A stretch of DNA of 64,000 nucleotides from Leptospiraceae bacterium (GCA_024233865.1 JACKPA010000013.1:132425-196424), one strand, 5' to 3'; positions 18,024-28,877 are shown, counted from the first letter of the stretch. Made by a program: numbers and translations. Notes: generated by a model not told the origin, from the letters alone.

Positions 18024-18499
18024 AACTTTTTGTAAAGCTAATCTTGATTATCAGTTTAGTGACTTATTGCAAGAATTCGGAACCGGAAAATTTGATGATG
18101 GACCCGGCATTTTTGCTTATGTTGTATGAAAATTCGATATATAAAAACTATTGCCCTTCAAAAAATGCAACCTTGGACTCAGGAACTTATACCATAACCC
18201 TAAACACAGGAGAAGAATATTGGTTTGATGTAGCGAGTAAATCATATAGAACTTATGCAATAGGAATTGCAAAATCATCTTCAGATCAAGCCTTTACATT
18301 TTTCAATGGTGCTTGTTCTTATAATTTTACCATAACCAATCAACGTAAAACATTTACTGCTGATCAAGAAAAAAAGGTTTGGTATAGTGATAATGAGTTT
18401 GTATATTTTGATTTTATTTTTATTCCAGGAAGAGAAAACTACTTTGGAGCCATCAAAATGGCAAGTGGCAGAGGAAATATTGTATTAAAAATACCATAG
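18020..18499 (+). CDS. B5: array lipoprotein family B, divergent type
   Basis: 159 residues. The signal peptide differs (MKLFVKLILIISLVTYC). The core is NYCPSKNATLDSGTYTITLN with GEEYWFDV and the end GNIVLKIP. Same subtype as B13; each is followed by a C gene of the DYDGQATITFLGDSLGD type. The B-C linkage is thus kept 26 kb apart. Confidence 0.76.
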   Translation: MKLFVKLILIISLVTYCKNSEPENLMMDPAFLLMLYENSIYKNYCPSKNATLDSGTYTITLNTGEEYWFDVASKSYRTYAIGIAKSSSDQAFTFFNGACSYNFTITNQRKTFTADQEKKVWYSDNEFVYFDFIFIPGRENYFGAIKMASGRGNIVLKIP

Positions 18500-18508
18500 G
18501 AGAAAACA

Positions 18509-19912
18509 ATGAAAAAAATTATAACAATTATTTTTTTACTAACCATTATTCCTTTTTATCTATTTGCAGATAATGTATCAAAAGGAGATTGCAATACAAG
18601 TCTGGATGACTATGACGGACAAGCTACAATCACCTTTTTAGGTGACAGTCTTGGAGACTTTGTGGACGATGCTACCTGGGGTTGGGTAGGCTGGGATGCT
18701 TATCTGTATTTTCATAGATCTGATATTCCATGGAGAGTTCAAAACCTCGCAGTAGCCGGTTGGAAAACAAATAACGTGTTTAATTATTTAAAAAACTGTA
18801 CCTTACCAGGTAATCGAGATAATTTTAAAACAGCCAACCATGTTGCCTTTGAAATTGGTGGAAATGATTTTATTACTTGGTATCCAATACTAACCTATAT
18901 GCCTTGGAAATTTTCCTCTTATACCGACCCTCTTACGAATGAATGGGTAGTTGGGTCAACAGAGTATATTTTACACAACACAAAAGCCATTATACGATTT
19001 CTGCGTCATCCTATGATTGATAAAGATGTTTTGGTTATGGGAAACTTTCCCGCTTTGAGTTATAGCCCCAGCCTTGGAAATATGGGAGACTATTTTGATA
19101 TGGACAAGAAAAGACTTGATGATTTTTATCTAAAATTCCAAGAAGTGAAAGGTTCTTTACGAATGAGTCGAGAAGACAATGCAAACCTTTTAAATGAATT
19201 TTTACAAGCCTTTAATGCCCTTGAGGAAATCCAAGAACTTCTGGTAAAACAATTTAATCTTAGGCGTGATTTTATTAACCATACTTTAGAAGAGATCGCT
19301 AATTGGAGTTTCCATACGGATATTGATCTGAGCCGAAGCAAACCGACACCAAGCGAATTAAAACAAGATTACTTAAAATGGCTTGCTATGGTAAAAGCAA
19401 ATCCAACCACGATCTTAAGTTTAGGACTGTTTTTTACACAACCTGGTTTGGAACAAACAGCCATAGACGAAAGAGAATATACAAGAAGCAGAGACAAAAC
19501 ATACAACGACCCAAAAGGAAACATGCCAAGTGAAACAGTTCCAACAGACCCAAGTAGAAAAGGTGGGGATTATGTTTTCTTTTTACCGCTTTATCCTTTG
19601 TTGGTGAGACAAACGGATTGCTTGAATTAGGGGACAGTGTTGGGTAGGAGAACCTGTATTTTTTAGAGATTTTTACCAGGACATGTCAATCATTTAGGTT
19701 ATACGGTGTGGTCTAGCCAAATAGCAAAAAAAGCAACCGATTTAAACTGGCAGAATCAACAACTTAGGAATGATGGAAAAGTTCATCATTTTAATTTTGA
19801 AGATCAGCCTGATATAGAAGTTGAAATTGAACCTTATCAAGCTCCACCACCTCCGTCCAATATAGACTGGTTAATACTTCTATGTTTCATTTTTGGTCAA
19901 TGTCATTTTTAA
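18509..19912 (+). pseudogene. C5: SGNH hydrolase gene, divergent type, frameshifted
   Basis: Same length (1404 bp) as intact C14. An extra A at about 19,627 creates a TAG stop after DCLN, and a lost T near 19,673 restores the frame. GDSLGD, block II (NLAVAGWKT) and GGND lie in the first part; LPGHVNH and the tail IDWLILLCFIFGQCHF in the second. The two compensating single-base changes 47 bp apart suggest an error-prone stretch; otherwise the gene is dead after 373 residues. Confidence 0.7.
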
Positions 19913-20025
19913 TTTTAACAACCTTGCTTTTGGCAACCCTCAGTTCTTGCATAGAGCAAAAAGATGCCAATCCCAATGCAATGCTCGCTCTTCTCTACCC
20001 AAGAGAAAGGGTTTACCACAGATGA
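19882..20025 (+). pseudogene. D3': family D truncated to 47 residues
   Basis: Signal peptide of the alternative type (MFHFWSMSFLILTT) overlapping the C5 tail, then LSSCIEQKDANPN and LLYPRERVYHR, stop. The fusion to the spacer repeat is at exactly the same position as D2', although the 5' part is a different D lineage. This argues that the seam was copied between units or is a recombination hotspot. Confidence 0.72.
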
Positions 20026-20068
20026 ACACCGATGTACACAGATTTTCAGTAATCAAAGGAGAATAACC

Positions 20069-20782
20069 ATGAAAAAACTTATTATAATTTGCAAGAAGAT
20101 AATCCTCTACGGCTTTTTGTCTTTATCTATTGCCGTATCCGGACTTGTCCTTGTTGCTTGTATGAAACAAAAGAGTCCCACATTCTTTCCAATTGCTCTT
20201 TTGGGTTCCAAAGTAGAACCATACACCTACGAAGACATAGGATTAACACCCGAAAACCAAGCTCCCGACAAAGATGTTACCAACACCAAAGAGCCAAGCA
20301 TTCCTCTTATGTCCGATACGGAACGGACTGCAATCAAATCTTATGTGGAGGAAATGGGAAGTATGGACATGATGACGGAAGAATATTGGAAAAAAACTTC
20401 TCGTAATTCTATGAAAGTATTATCAGAAAATCAATACTCCGATGAGGAGATCAAAAACCATTTAGATAATTTATTGGTAGACGACGTACCAATACCTGAT
20501 CCATTCCGTGATTCCCTGGAAGAAGTTCTCAGAAGAGAGTCAGCGGCGGCTGACCGATACTATGATGGTATCAAAGAAGAATTCCCAAACCTTAGCAACG
20601 AACACTTGATCCAAATCCGGATTCACCTGACACTTGCATTAGTCTTACTCAGATTCCAGAAGGACTACAATGACCCAAATGGACTCACACCAGAAATACT
20701 TGATATGGCAAAGGACAAAGCCGTCAAGTTTCGACAGGTGATAAATACGGAACTTGTAAAAAGAGGAGTGACAAGTTTATGA
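20069..20782 (+). CDS. A4: array lipoprotein family A
   Basis: 237 residues, LVAC lipobox, from the conserved ATG after AAAGGAG. The central region is RNSMKVLSENQYSDEEI with PIPDPFRDSLEE, shared with A5. ATGA overlap with B6. Confidence 0.8.
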   Translation: MKKLIIICKKIILYGFLSLSIAVSGLVLVACMKQKSPTFFPIALLGSKVEPYTYEDIGLTPENQAPDKDVTNTKEPSIPLMSDTERTAIKSYVEEMGSMDMMTEEYWKKTSRNSMKVLSENQYSDEEIKNHLDNLLVDDVPIPDPFRDSLEEVLRRESAAADRYYDGIKEEFPNLSNEHLIQIRIHLTLALVLLRFQKDYNDPNGLTPEILDMAKDKAVKFRQVINTELVKRGVTSL

Positions 20783-21267
20783 AAAGTTTATTATGTATCC
20801 TTGTTATATCCCTTTCATTTCATAACTGTTGGAATCAAGAAACTCCAGAGGATAGATATGCAAAAAAGCTTAGTTTGTTATTCTTTCTTGATATTTATCT
20901 TTGGATAAACGTGTGTCCACCTAAAAATGCTACTTTAACACAAGGCATACATACAATTACTCTAAACGAAGGAGAGGAATATTGGTTTAATATTAAGGAT
21001 GTAAAGCCTTCATTTAGTTTTGATATTTATGATTTGGGAATAGCAGAGTCATCCGGACAAACTATAAGTGTCGGAGACCCTAATTGTCTAAAAAATCAAC
21101 AAATTACAAACCCATCTTCCAAAGCAAAAGCGGAGGGGGAAAAACCTATGTATTATAAAGATGGTTTTGGAATATATCGCTTTATATTATCAGGAAGTGA
21201 TACTGATTTAGTTGGAATAAAATCTACTTTAGGTTCAGGCGAAGTGAAAATCAAAGTGCCATATTAA
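20779..21267 (+). CDS. B6: array lipoprotein family B
   Basis: 162 residues; lipobox SFHNC. Subtype YWFNI, QTISVG and QITNPS as in B1. Core VCPPKNATLTQG present; ends GEVKIKVPY, one residue longer than usual. Pairs with C6, the LPTHGL type. Confidence 0.77.
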   Translation: MKSLLCILVISLSFHNCWNQETPEDRYAKKLSLLFFLDIYLWINVCPPKNATLTQGIHTITLNEGEEYWFNIKDVKPSFSFDIYDLGIAESSGQTISVGDPNCLKNQQITNPSSKAKAEGEKPMYYKDGFGIYRFILSGSDTDLVGIKSTLGSGEVKIKVPY

Positions 21268-21283
21268 GAAGGAGAATTGAACA

Positions 21284-22720
21284 ATGAAAAAATTTATTAT
21301 TATATTGATATGTTTTTTACAAATGCAAAATATACAATCAGACAGTGTTAAAAATATAACGGAAGGGTGTAATCCGGATATTAAAGACAGAGGAGAGAAT
21401 ACGTTTTTAACGTTTTATGGCGACAGTCTTGGTGACCTTGTGGACTTGCCTACGCACGGATTAGTTGGTTGGGATGCTTACTTAGGTTTTTTCAGACCGG
21501 ATTTTGACCCACTAGGATGGAGAATTCAAAACTTTGCAGTTATAGGTTGGACTACAAGAAGTATTTATAATGCTCTAAAGGAATGTTTAAAAAGTAAAGA
21601 AGCTCGCAAAGAGTTTAAAATGTCCAATACGATTGCAATGGAAATCGGCGGGAACGACATGGTAAACTACACTCCCCTATTGATATTTATGCCATGGAAG
21701 TATTGGACATATAGGGACCCAACAACCAACAAGGATGTCAAAGGAGTGGTTGATGTCGTTATTTACAACATCAAAGTTCTAATCTACTTTTTCCGTCATC
21801 CGCTAATAGACAAAAACGTTCTTGTTATGGGTAACTTTCCTTCTTTGAGTTATAGCCCAACTCTAGGACATGTAGGAGATTACTTCTCTGCTTTTCAACA
21901 CATGACCGATATATTTTATCAAAAATGGACTGAAACGGTTCCACCTTTAAATATCCAAAGGGACGATCAATTTGAAAACGCTCAAATACAAAAGGAGCTT
22001 ACAATAGATATTTGGAAAAAATTGCTCGAAATTATAGGGTCACCAGCAAATTTAATCGAAGATTTATTCGGACCTCAATTTACAACTAAATTTGTCCATT
22101 TTTTGGAGGAAGTCATTCCAAAGAAAGAAAAGATACCAGATGCAATAGAACCTTTTCAAACTAATGCACCGGATTGGTATTTCAAATGGGTTTATCATAC
22201 CTACCGTAATCCCACTACTGCCATAAGTTTTGGCTTGTATCTGATGCAACCTGGCTTGGAGTCTCTTGCAATGGATTTGCGAGAGAAAACGCGAAATTGG
22301 GATAGAACATTTACCTACAAAGAAGACAATACACAAACATATACAGCCCAAAATCGCAAAGGTGGGGACTATGTTCATTTTTTACCTCTTTACCATACTC
22401 TAGTAAGAAAATATGATTGTAGTGCTTATTTGTATTGTTGGGTAGGACAACCAATGTATTACAGAGACGCTACGCCTGGTCATATAAATCATTTTGGTTA
22501 TTACGTTTGGGCTAATGCTCTTTCTCAAAAGATTGAAGACCTTGGTTGGCATAATGATAGGGATTTACGTTTTGGTGGAGCACCTCAAGACCCTGGATTT
22601 GAAATGCCAATTGAGCCAGAAGATGAAAAGGGAAATAAGTTAGGAACGGAAACATTGGAAACTACCGATATAGACTTTATGTTACTCTTATGCTTCTTTT
22701 TCGGCAGTTGCCACTTCTAA
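21284..22720 (+). CDS. C6: secreted SGNH/GDSL-family hydrolase, intact
   Basis: 478 residues with signal peptide, FYGDSLGD, NFAVIGWTT, GGND, and RDATPGHINHFGY. The C-terminus is LLLCFFFGSCHF and overlaps D4. The helical insert (NIQRDDQFENAQIQKELT onward) differs from C1 while the core is close to it. The segment from about PFQTNAPDWYFKW to the end is identical to C7, showing exchange between units. Confidence 0.84.
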   Translation: MKKFIIILICFLQMQNIQSDSVKNITEGCNPDIKDRGENTFLTFYGDSLGDLVDLPTHGLVGWDAYLGFFRPDFDPLGWRIQNFAVIGWTTRSIYNALKECLKSKEARKEFKMSNTIAMEIGGNDMVNYTPLLIFMPWKYWTYRDPTTNKDVKGVVDVVIYNIKVLIYFFRHPLIDKNVLVMGNFPSLSYSPTLGHVGDYFSAFQHMTDIFYQKWTETVPPLNIQRDDQFENAQIQKELTIDIWKKLLEIIGSPANLIEDLFGPQFTTKFVHFLEEVIPKKEKIPDAIEPFQTNAPDWYFKWVYHTYRNPTTAISFGLYLMQPGLESLAMDLREKTRNWDRTFTYKEDNTQTYTAQNRKGGDYVHFLPLYHTLVRKYDCSAYLYCWVGQPMYYRDATPGHINHFGYYVWANALSQKIEDLGWHNDRDLRFGGAPQDPGFEMPIEPEDEKGNKLGTETLETTDIDFMLLLCFFFGSCHF

Positions 22721-23406
22721 CAACCTTGGTATTGGCAACTTTCAGTTCTTGCATAGAGCAAAAAGATGCCAATCCTAACGCCTTACTTGCTCTTCTCTAC
22801 CCAAGAGAAGTTGTAGAAGAATCCTATACCCTCACAAAAGATTGGAACGGTTGTATGATGACATTCCAAAAAGGCACAACAAAACTCTCCTTTTGCTTTG
22901 AAGTTCCAAGAAAATCCTGCAAACCTTCTTATTTTATCAACATCCCCGATTCGCAAACACTCCAAAATAGAAAAGACGACCTCTCTTTCCTTGCACTGAA
23001 TTTTATAAACTGTACGTCTTATACTTCTTCTTTAAGTAATCTCTATGATACTATCCAACCTCCAGCATCCACATTTATCGAGAGAATAAGTTCTTATCCG
23101 GGACCAATGAATGAAAGTGATTTCACGGTAACGTATCGTGAAAATTGTTCTTACAACACTATCAAGGTAGAACAAAATACGGGTTTTCAAAGGTTTTTCA
23201 CCAGTGATGAGTTTACCTCACAAAACAGAATCGAAGCCGAACTTGGCTGGATGAACGGAACGACAAAACAATGCCTGATTGATTTGAGCCAATCACAAAC
23301 AACGATTGACTTAAGCTTTGCCGTAAGAAGCAAGACGATTCTACCGGGTGCGGTGTGCTCGCTTGTTTCCGGTTCGAGTATTGCGACTTGTCCATGGAGT
23401 AAATAA
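22690..23406 (+). CDS. D4: array lipoprotein family D, intact
   Basis: 238 residues, nearly identical to D1 over its full length, with the LSSC lipobox and the Cys-rich body. Out-of-frame 31-bp overlap with C6. Followed by the ACCACAGATG spacer repeat and E2. Confidence 0.78.
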   Translation: MLLFRQLPLLTTLVLATFSSCIEQKDANPNALLALLYPREVVEESYTLTKDWNGCMMTFQKGTTKLSFCFEVPRKSCKPSYFINIPDSQTLQNRKDDLSFLALNFINCTSYTSSLSNLYDTIQPPASTFIERISSYPGPMNESDFTVTYRENCSYNTIKVEQNTGFQRFFTSDEFTSQNRIEAELGWMNGTTKQCLIDLSQSQTTIDLSFAVRSKTILPGAVCSLVSGSSIATCPWSK

Positions 23407-23460
23407 AAGAAAAAGGGTTTACCACAGATGGACACAGATAAACACCGATGGATTTGAGAG

Positions 23461-24099
23461 ATGAGACGTTTTGTTTTAGGAGTATTGCTTTTTATTGGAC
23501 TGAATTGTGCGAGTAAATCGGGTGAAAACATTGATGCGTTTTTCTGGTTGTGGCTTTATAATATCGGTGATGAAACATCTTACAAAGAATGCGCTGCCAA
23601 TTCATGGAAGAATCCGCATGAATTCGTTGACAAGAAAGGCGATGTAAAAATAGGGGCTTACCAAATGGTTACGGGAGATGTTGGCTTTCTTGATTTGACA
23701 GGTGGAAAGATAGAAAAGACGGATGATTTCCTTTACATGGATATGGAAGTAGCATCACTTCCGGAAAGTCTTCCCATAAACCAAGTGGATCAAGACCCAA
23801 TTCCCGAATACGAATGGACGTATAGGTTTGAAAAAGACGAGAATCGTTATACAATCGGAATTATCCATTCACCTGAAGGTTTGAAATCGAGTCAAAATAC
23901 AAAAGACTTTCCGGTTTTGGTTTTAAAGAACAATTCCAATATCGGAGCATGTAGCCCGCTTGGAGTGCAGAGTAATGTTTACAAGTTTTCTTGCGATTTG
24001 AACGCTTTACCGGAATTGAAGGAAATAGATGAAAGTTATACTTTTAACGTTATACTGCGTTATCGAACAAACAACGCTGTTTTTAAAGACTGTTATTGA
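23461..24099 (+). CDS. E2: array lipoprotein family E, intact
   Basis: 212 residues, GLNC lipobox, nearly identical to E1 except for YKECAANSWKNPHEF. Ends RTNNAVFKDCY. A5 follows after 28 bp with AAAGGAG. Confidence 0.76.
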   Translation: MRRFVLGVLLFIGLNCASKSGENIDAFFWLWLYNIGDETSYKECAANSWKNPHEFVDKKGDVKIGAYQMVTGDVGFLDLTGGKIEKTDDFLYMDMEVASLPESLPINQVDQDPIPEYEWTYRFEKDENRYTIGIIHSPEGLKSSQNTKDFPVLVLKNNSNIGACSPLGVQSNVYKFSCDLNALPELKEIDESYTFNVILRYRTNNAVFKDCY

Positions 24100-24127
24100 A
24101 ATCTAATTTATCAAAGGAGAATAAACC

Positions 24128-24841
24128 ATGAAAAAACTTATTATAATTTGCAAGAAGATCATCCTCTACGGCTTTGTGTCTTTATCTATTACCGTATCCG
24201 GACTTATCCTTGTTGCTTGTATGAAACAAAAGAGTCCCACATTCTTTCCAATCGCTCTTTTGGGTTCCAAAGTAGAACCATACACCTACGAAGACATAGG
24301 GTTAACACCGGAAAACCAAGCTCCCGACAAGGATGTCACCAACACCAGAGAACCAAGTATTCCTCTTATGTCCGATACGGAACGGGCTGCAATTAAGTCT
24401 TATGTGGAGGAAATGGGAAGTATGGACATGATGACGGAAGAATATTGGAAAAAAACTTCTCGTAATTCTATGAAAGTATTATCAGAAAATCAATACTCCG
24501 ATGAGGAGATCAAAAACCATTTAGATAATTTATTGGTAGACGACGTACCAATACCTGATCCATTCCGTGATTCCCTGGAAGAAGTTCTCAGAAGAGAGTC
24601 AGCGGCGGCTGACCGATACTATGATGGTATCAAAGAAGAATTCCCAAACCTTAGCAACGAACACTTGATCCAAATCCGGATTCACCTGACACTTGCATTA
24701 GTCTTACTCAGATTCCAGAAGGACTACAATGATCCAAATGGACTCACGCCAGAAATACTTGATATGGCAAAGGACAAAGCCGTCAAGTTTCGACAGGTGA
24801 TAAATACGGAACTTGTAAAAAGAGGAGTGACGAGTTTATGA
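24128..24841 (+). CDS. A5: array lipoprotein family A
   Basis: 237 residues, LVAC lipobox; the signal peptide differs slightly (GFVSLSITVSGLILVAC). The centre is the A4 type. ATGA overlap with B7. Confidence 0.8.
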   Translation: MKKLIIICKKIILYGFVSLSITVSGLILVACMKQKSPTFFPIALLGSKVEPYTYEDIGLTPENQAPDKDVTNTREPSIPLMSDTERAAIKSYVEEMGSMDMMTEEYWKKTSRNSMKVLSENQYSDEEIKNHLDNLLVDDVPIPDPFRDSLEEVLRRESAAADRYYDGIKEEFPNLSNEHLIQIRIHLTLALVLLRFQKDYNDPNGLTPEILDMAKDKAVKFRQVINTELVKRGVTSL

Positions 24842-25317
24842 AAAGTTTATTATGTATCCTTGTTATATCTCTTTCATTCCATAACTGTAAAACAGAAAAA
24901 AGTTCAGCAGAAAAAATGGGAGAACTATTTCTAAACTTGGTTCTGATAGATAGCTATCTGTGGGTAAATGTCTGCCCCGCAAAAAATGCAACCTTAACAC
25001 AAGGTACGCACACAATTACTCTAAGTGAAGGAGAAGAATACTGGTTTGACGTGAGTACGAATAGTGAACCTTTTAGTAGTTATTCGAAATCCTATTTTAT
25101 AGGAATATCAGAATCATCTGGACAAACTTTGAGTATAGGCAATCCTACTTGTAATAGAAATAAACAAATTTTTAACCCTTCTCAAGCAAAAGCAGAAGGT
25201 GAAGAAGAGGATTATATCCTTAAAAATGGAATAAAAGAATATCTTTTAGGATTTAAAAATAGTATAGCTGGGATCAAATCAACAGGTTCTGGCGATATAG
25301 TAATAAAAGTACCATAA
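24838..25317 (+). CDS. B7: array lipoprotein family B
   Basis: 159 residues; KSSAEKMGELFLNLVLIDSY subtype as in B3, lipobox SFHNC, core VCPAKNATLTQG. The 3' half differs from B3 (SSYSKSYFIGISESSG), so the first half is near-identical and the second diversified. Ends GDIVIKVP. Confidence 0.77.
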   Translation: MKSLLCILVISLSFHNCKTEKSSAEKMGELFLNLVLIDSYLWVNVCPAKNATLTQGTHTITLSEGEEYWFDVSTNSEPFSSYSKSYFIGISESSGQTLSIGNPTCNRNKQIFNPSQAKAEGEEEDYILKNGIKEYLLGFKNSIAGIKSTGSGDIVIKVP

Positions 25318-25333
25318 TACAAAGGAGAAAAAA

Positions 25334-26744
25334 ATGAAAAAGTTGATAATTATATTGATATGTTTTTTAGGAATTCAATCTTTGCAGACAGACAGCATTG
25401 GGAATATACAGGAAAACTGCGAAACCCAGATAAAAGATAGGGATCAAAACGCCTTTATAACATTCTATGGAGACAGTCTTGGTGATTTTGTGGATTTCCC
25501 TGCTTATGGATTTGTAGGTTGGGACGCTTATCTGGGCTTTTGGAAACCGGATATTGATTGGAGAGTGCAGAACTTTGCCATAGCCGGTTGGACAACACAA
25601 AGTATTTTTGATGGTTTAACAAAATGTCTGACTGAACAAACTAGAGAACAACGCACAAAGTTTGTCACGTCCAATCATATCGCTTTGGAAGTTGGTGGAA
25701 ACGATTTTCTAAATATGACACCTACTTTGATATTTATGCCATGGAAGTATTGGTCATACACAGACCCGACTACTGGAAAAGAGGTAAAAGGTGCTGTGGA
25801 TGTAACTTTGCACAACATCAAAGTTTTGATTTACTATTTTCGGCATCCGCTAATTGACAAAGACGTGTTGGTTATGGGGAATTTCCCTGGTCTAACTTAT
25901 AGTCCAACTTTAGGAAATATCGGTGATTATTTCGATGGGGTAAAATCTTTAGGTGATGTCATGTATCAAAAATGGAATGAAAAAGTCGGTCCTATTGATG
26001 TAGTGGCAAATTATCAAAAACAAAATTTAGAAACTTTAATGGATATTGCAAAAGAAGTTTTGGAATCAACTTTCTATGTGGCAACAGCTTTGTTCGGTTC
26101 ACAAGTTGGTGAAACATTAGACTCGTTCTTAGATGGAATATTCCCTAACAAAGAAAAGATACCAGGTGCGATAGAACCTTTTCAAACTAATGCACCGGAT
26201 TGGTATTTCAAATGGGTTTATCATACCTACCGTAATCCCACTACTGCCATAAGTTTTGGCTTGTATCTGATGCAACCTGGCTTGGAGTCTCTTGCAATGG
26301 ATTTGCGAGAGAAAACGAAATTGGGATAGAACATTTACCTACAAAGAAGACAATACACAAACATATACAGCCCAAAATCGCAAAGGTGGGGACTATGTTC
26401 ATTTTTTACCTCTTTACCATACTCTAGTAAGAAAATATGATTGTAGTGCTTATTTGTATTGTTGGGTAGGACAACCAATGTATTACAGAGACGCTACGCC
26501 TGGTCATATAAATCATTTTGGTTATTACGTTTGGGCTAATGCTCTTTCTCAAAAGATTGAAGACCTTGGTTGGCATAATGATAGGGATTTACGTTTTGGT
26601 GGAGCACCTCAAGACCCTGGATTTGAAATGCCAATTGAGCCAGAAGATGAAAAGGGAAATAAGTTAGGAACGGAAACATTGGAAACTACCGATATAGACT
26701 TTATGTTACTCTTATGCTTCTTTTTCGGCAGTTGTCACTTCTAA
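25334..26744 (+). pseudogene. C7: SGNH hydrolase gene with one frameshift
   Basis: Full length apart from two bases (CG) missing near 26,318 relative to C6, which ends the first frame at 331 residues. The first part has GDSLGD, NFAIAGWTT and VGGND; the second has the GHINHFGY block and the LLLCFFFGSCHF tail. N-terminal type FPAYGF, as in C3'. Everything else is conserved, so a fresh mutation or a sequence error is likely. Confidence 0.72.
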
Positions 26745-27430
26745 CAACCTTGGTATTGGCAACTTTCAGTTCTTGCATAGAGCAAAAAGATGCCAATCCC
26801 AATGCGATGCTCGCTCTTCTCTACCCAAGAGAAGTTGTAGAAGAATCCTATATCCTCACAAAAGATTGGAACGGCTGTATGATGACATTCCAAAAAGGCA
26901 CAACAAAACTCTCCTTTTGCTTTGAAGTTCCAAGAGAATCCTGTAAACCTTCTTATTTTATCAACATTCCAGACTCTCAAACACTCCAAAACAGAAAAGA
27001 CGACCTCTCTTTCCTTGCACTGAATTTTACAAACTGCACGTCTTATACTTCTTCTTTAAGTAATCTCTATGATACTATCCAACCTCCAGCATCTACGTTT
27101 ATCGAGAGAATAAGTTCTTATCCGGGACCAATGAATGAAAGTGATTTCACGGTAACGTATCGTGAAAATTGTTCTTACAACACTATCAAGGTAGAACAAA
27201 ATGCGGGTTTTCAAAGGTTTTTCACCAGTGATGAGTTTACCTCACAAAACAGAATCGAAGCCGAACTTGGTTGGATGAACGGAACAACCGAACAATGCCT
27301 GATTGATTTGAGCCAATCACAAACAACGATTGACTTAAGCTTTGCCGTAAGAAACAAAACGATATTACCTGGTGCAGTGTGCTCTCTTGTTTCCGGTTCG
27401 AGTATTGCGACTTGTCCATGGAGCAAGTAG
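26714..27430 (+). CDS. D5: array lipoprotein family D, intact
   Basis: 238 residues with LSSC lipobox. Differs from D1/D4 by a set of changes (ESYILTKDW, PRESCKPS, NGTTEQCL) shared with D9 and D10. 31-bp overlap with C7. The spacer repeat after it is a variant form. Confidence 0.78.
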   Translation: MLLFRQLSLLTTLVLATFSSCIEQKDANPNAMLALLYPREVVEESYILTKDWNGCMMTFQKGTTKLSFCFEVPRESCKPSYFINIPDSQTLQNRKDDLSFLALNFTNCTSYTSSLSNLYDTIQPPASTFIERISSYPGPMNESDFTVTYRENCSYNTIKVEQNAGFQRFFTSDEFTSQNRIEAELGWMNGTTEQCLIDLSQSQTTIDLSFAVRNKTILPGAVCSLVSGSSIATCPWSK

Positions 27431-27491
27431 AACAGAAAGGTTTTCACCACAGATAGACACGGATAAACACCGATTAGGATGAAGTTTATAT

Positions 27492-28136
27492 ATGAAATAT
27501 GCTTGTTTTGTTTTTATTATTTTTGTAGTTTTGAACTTTAATTGTGCGAATGGTTCAAACGGAAAAGGTGATAAAATATTTTGGTTGTGGTTTTACAATA
27601 TTGGTGATGAAACATCTTACAAAGAATGCGCTGCCAATTCATGGAAGAATCCGCATGAATTCGTTGACAAGAAAGGCGATGTAAAAATAGGGGCTTACCA
27701 AATGGTTACGGGAGATGTTGGCTTTCTTGATTTGACAGGTGGAAAGATAGAAAAGACGGATGATTTCCTTTACATGGATATGGAAGTAGCATCACTTCCG
27801 GAAAGTCTTCCCATAAACCAAGTGGATCAAGACCCAATTCCCGAATACGAATGGACGTATAGGTTTGAAAAAGACGAGAATCGTTATACAATCGGAATTA
27901 TCCATTCACCTGAAGGTTTGAAATCAAGTCAAAATACAAAAGACTTTCCGGTTTTGGTTTTAAAGAACAATTCCAATATCGGAGCATGTAGCCCGCTTGG
28001 AGTGCAGAGTAATGTTTACAAGTTTTCTTGCGATTTGAACGCTTTACCGGAATTGAAGGAAATAGATGAAAGTTATACTTTTAACGTTATACTGCGTTAT
28101 CGAACAAACAACGCTGTTTTTAAAGACTGTTATTGA
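27492..28136 (+). CDS. E3: array lipoprotein family E, divergent signal peptide
   Basis: 214 residues. The first ~30 residues (MKYACFVFIIFVVLNFNC) are unrelated to other E copies, while from YNIGDETSYKEC onward it equals E2. The lipobox is NFNC. This is a domain-swap join: a new 5' end recombined onto the common body. Confidence 0.76.
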   Translation: MKYACFVFIIFVVLNFNCANGSNGKGDKIFWLWFYNIGDETSYKECAANSWKNPHEFVDKKGDVKIGAYQMVTGDVGFLDLTGGKIEKTDDFLYMDMEVASLPESLPINQVDQDPIPEYEWTYRFEKDENRYTIGIIHSPEGLKSSQNTKDFPVLVLKNNSNIGACSPLGVQSNVYKFSCDLNALPELKEIDESYTFNVILRYRTNNAVFKDCY

Positions 28137-28163
28137 AATCTAATTAACCAAAGGAGAATAACC

Positions 28164-28877
28164 ATGAAAAAACTTATTATAATTTGCAAGAAGATCATCC
28201 TCTACGGCTTTTTGTCTTTATCTATTGCCGTATCCGGACTTGTCCTTGTTGCTTGTATGAAACAAAAGAGTCCCACATTCTTTCCAATTGCTCTTTTGGG
28301 TTCCAAAGCAGAACCCTACACCTACGAAGACATAGGGTTAACACCGGAAAACCAAGCTCCCGACAAGGATGTTACCAACACCAGAGAACCAAGTATTCCT
28401 CTTATGTCCGATACGGAACGGGCTGCAATCAAATCTTATGTGGAGGAAATGGGAAGTATGGACATGATGACGGAAGAATATTGGAAAAAAACTTCCAGCG
28501 AATCCATGCGAGCTTTATCTGAAATACCCTATAGTGATGATGAAATTAACAATCATTTAAACGATTTTTTGGCAAACGAAGTTCCGATTCCGGAACCTCC
28601 TCGTGAATCACCAAACGAAGTCCTAAGAAGAGAATCCGCAGCGGCTGACCGATACTATGATGGTATTAAAGAAGAATTCCCAAATCTCAGCAACGAACAC
28701 TTGATCCAAATCCGGATTCACCTGACACTTGCATTAGTCTTACTCAGATTCCAGAAGGACTACAATGACCCAAATGGACTCACACCAGAAATACTTGATA
28801 TGGCAAAGGACAAAGCCGTCAAGTTTCGACAGGTGATAAATACGGAACTTGTAAAAAGAGGAGTAACGAGTTTATGA
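28164..28877 (+). CDS. A6: array lipoprotein family A
   Basis: 237 residues, LVAC lipobox, with the same protein sequence as A2 as far as I can read. ATGA overlap with B8. Start of another unit with a repeated B-C module. Confidence 0.8.
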   Translation: MKKLIIICKKIILYGFLSLSIAVSGLVLVACMKQKSPTFFPIALLGSKAEPYTYEDIGLTPENQAPDKDVTNTREPSIPLMSDTERAAIKSYVEEMGSMDMMTEEYWKKTSSESMRALSEIPYSDDEINNHLNDFLANEVPIPEPPRESPNEVLRRESAAADRYYDGIKEEFPNLSNEHLIQIRIHLTLALVLLRFQKDYNDPNGLTPEILDMAKDKAVKFRQVINTELVKRGVTSL

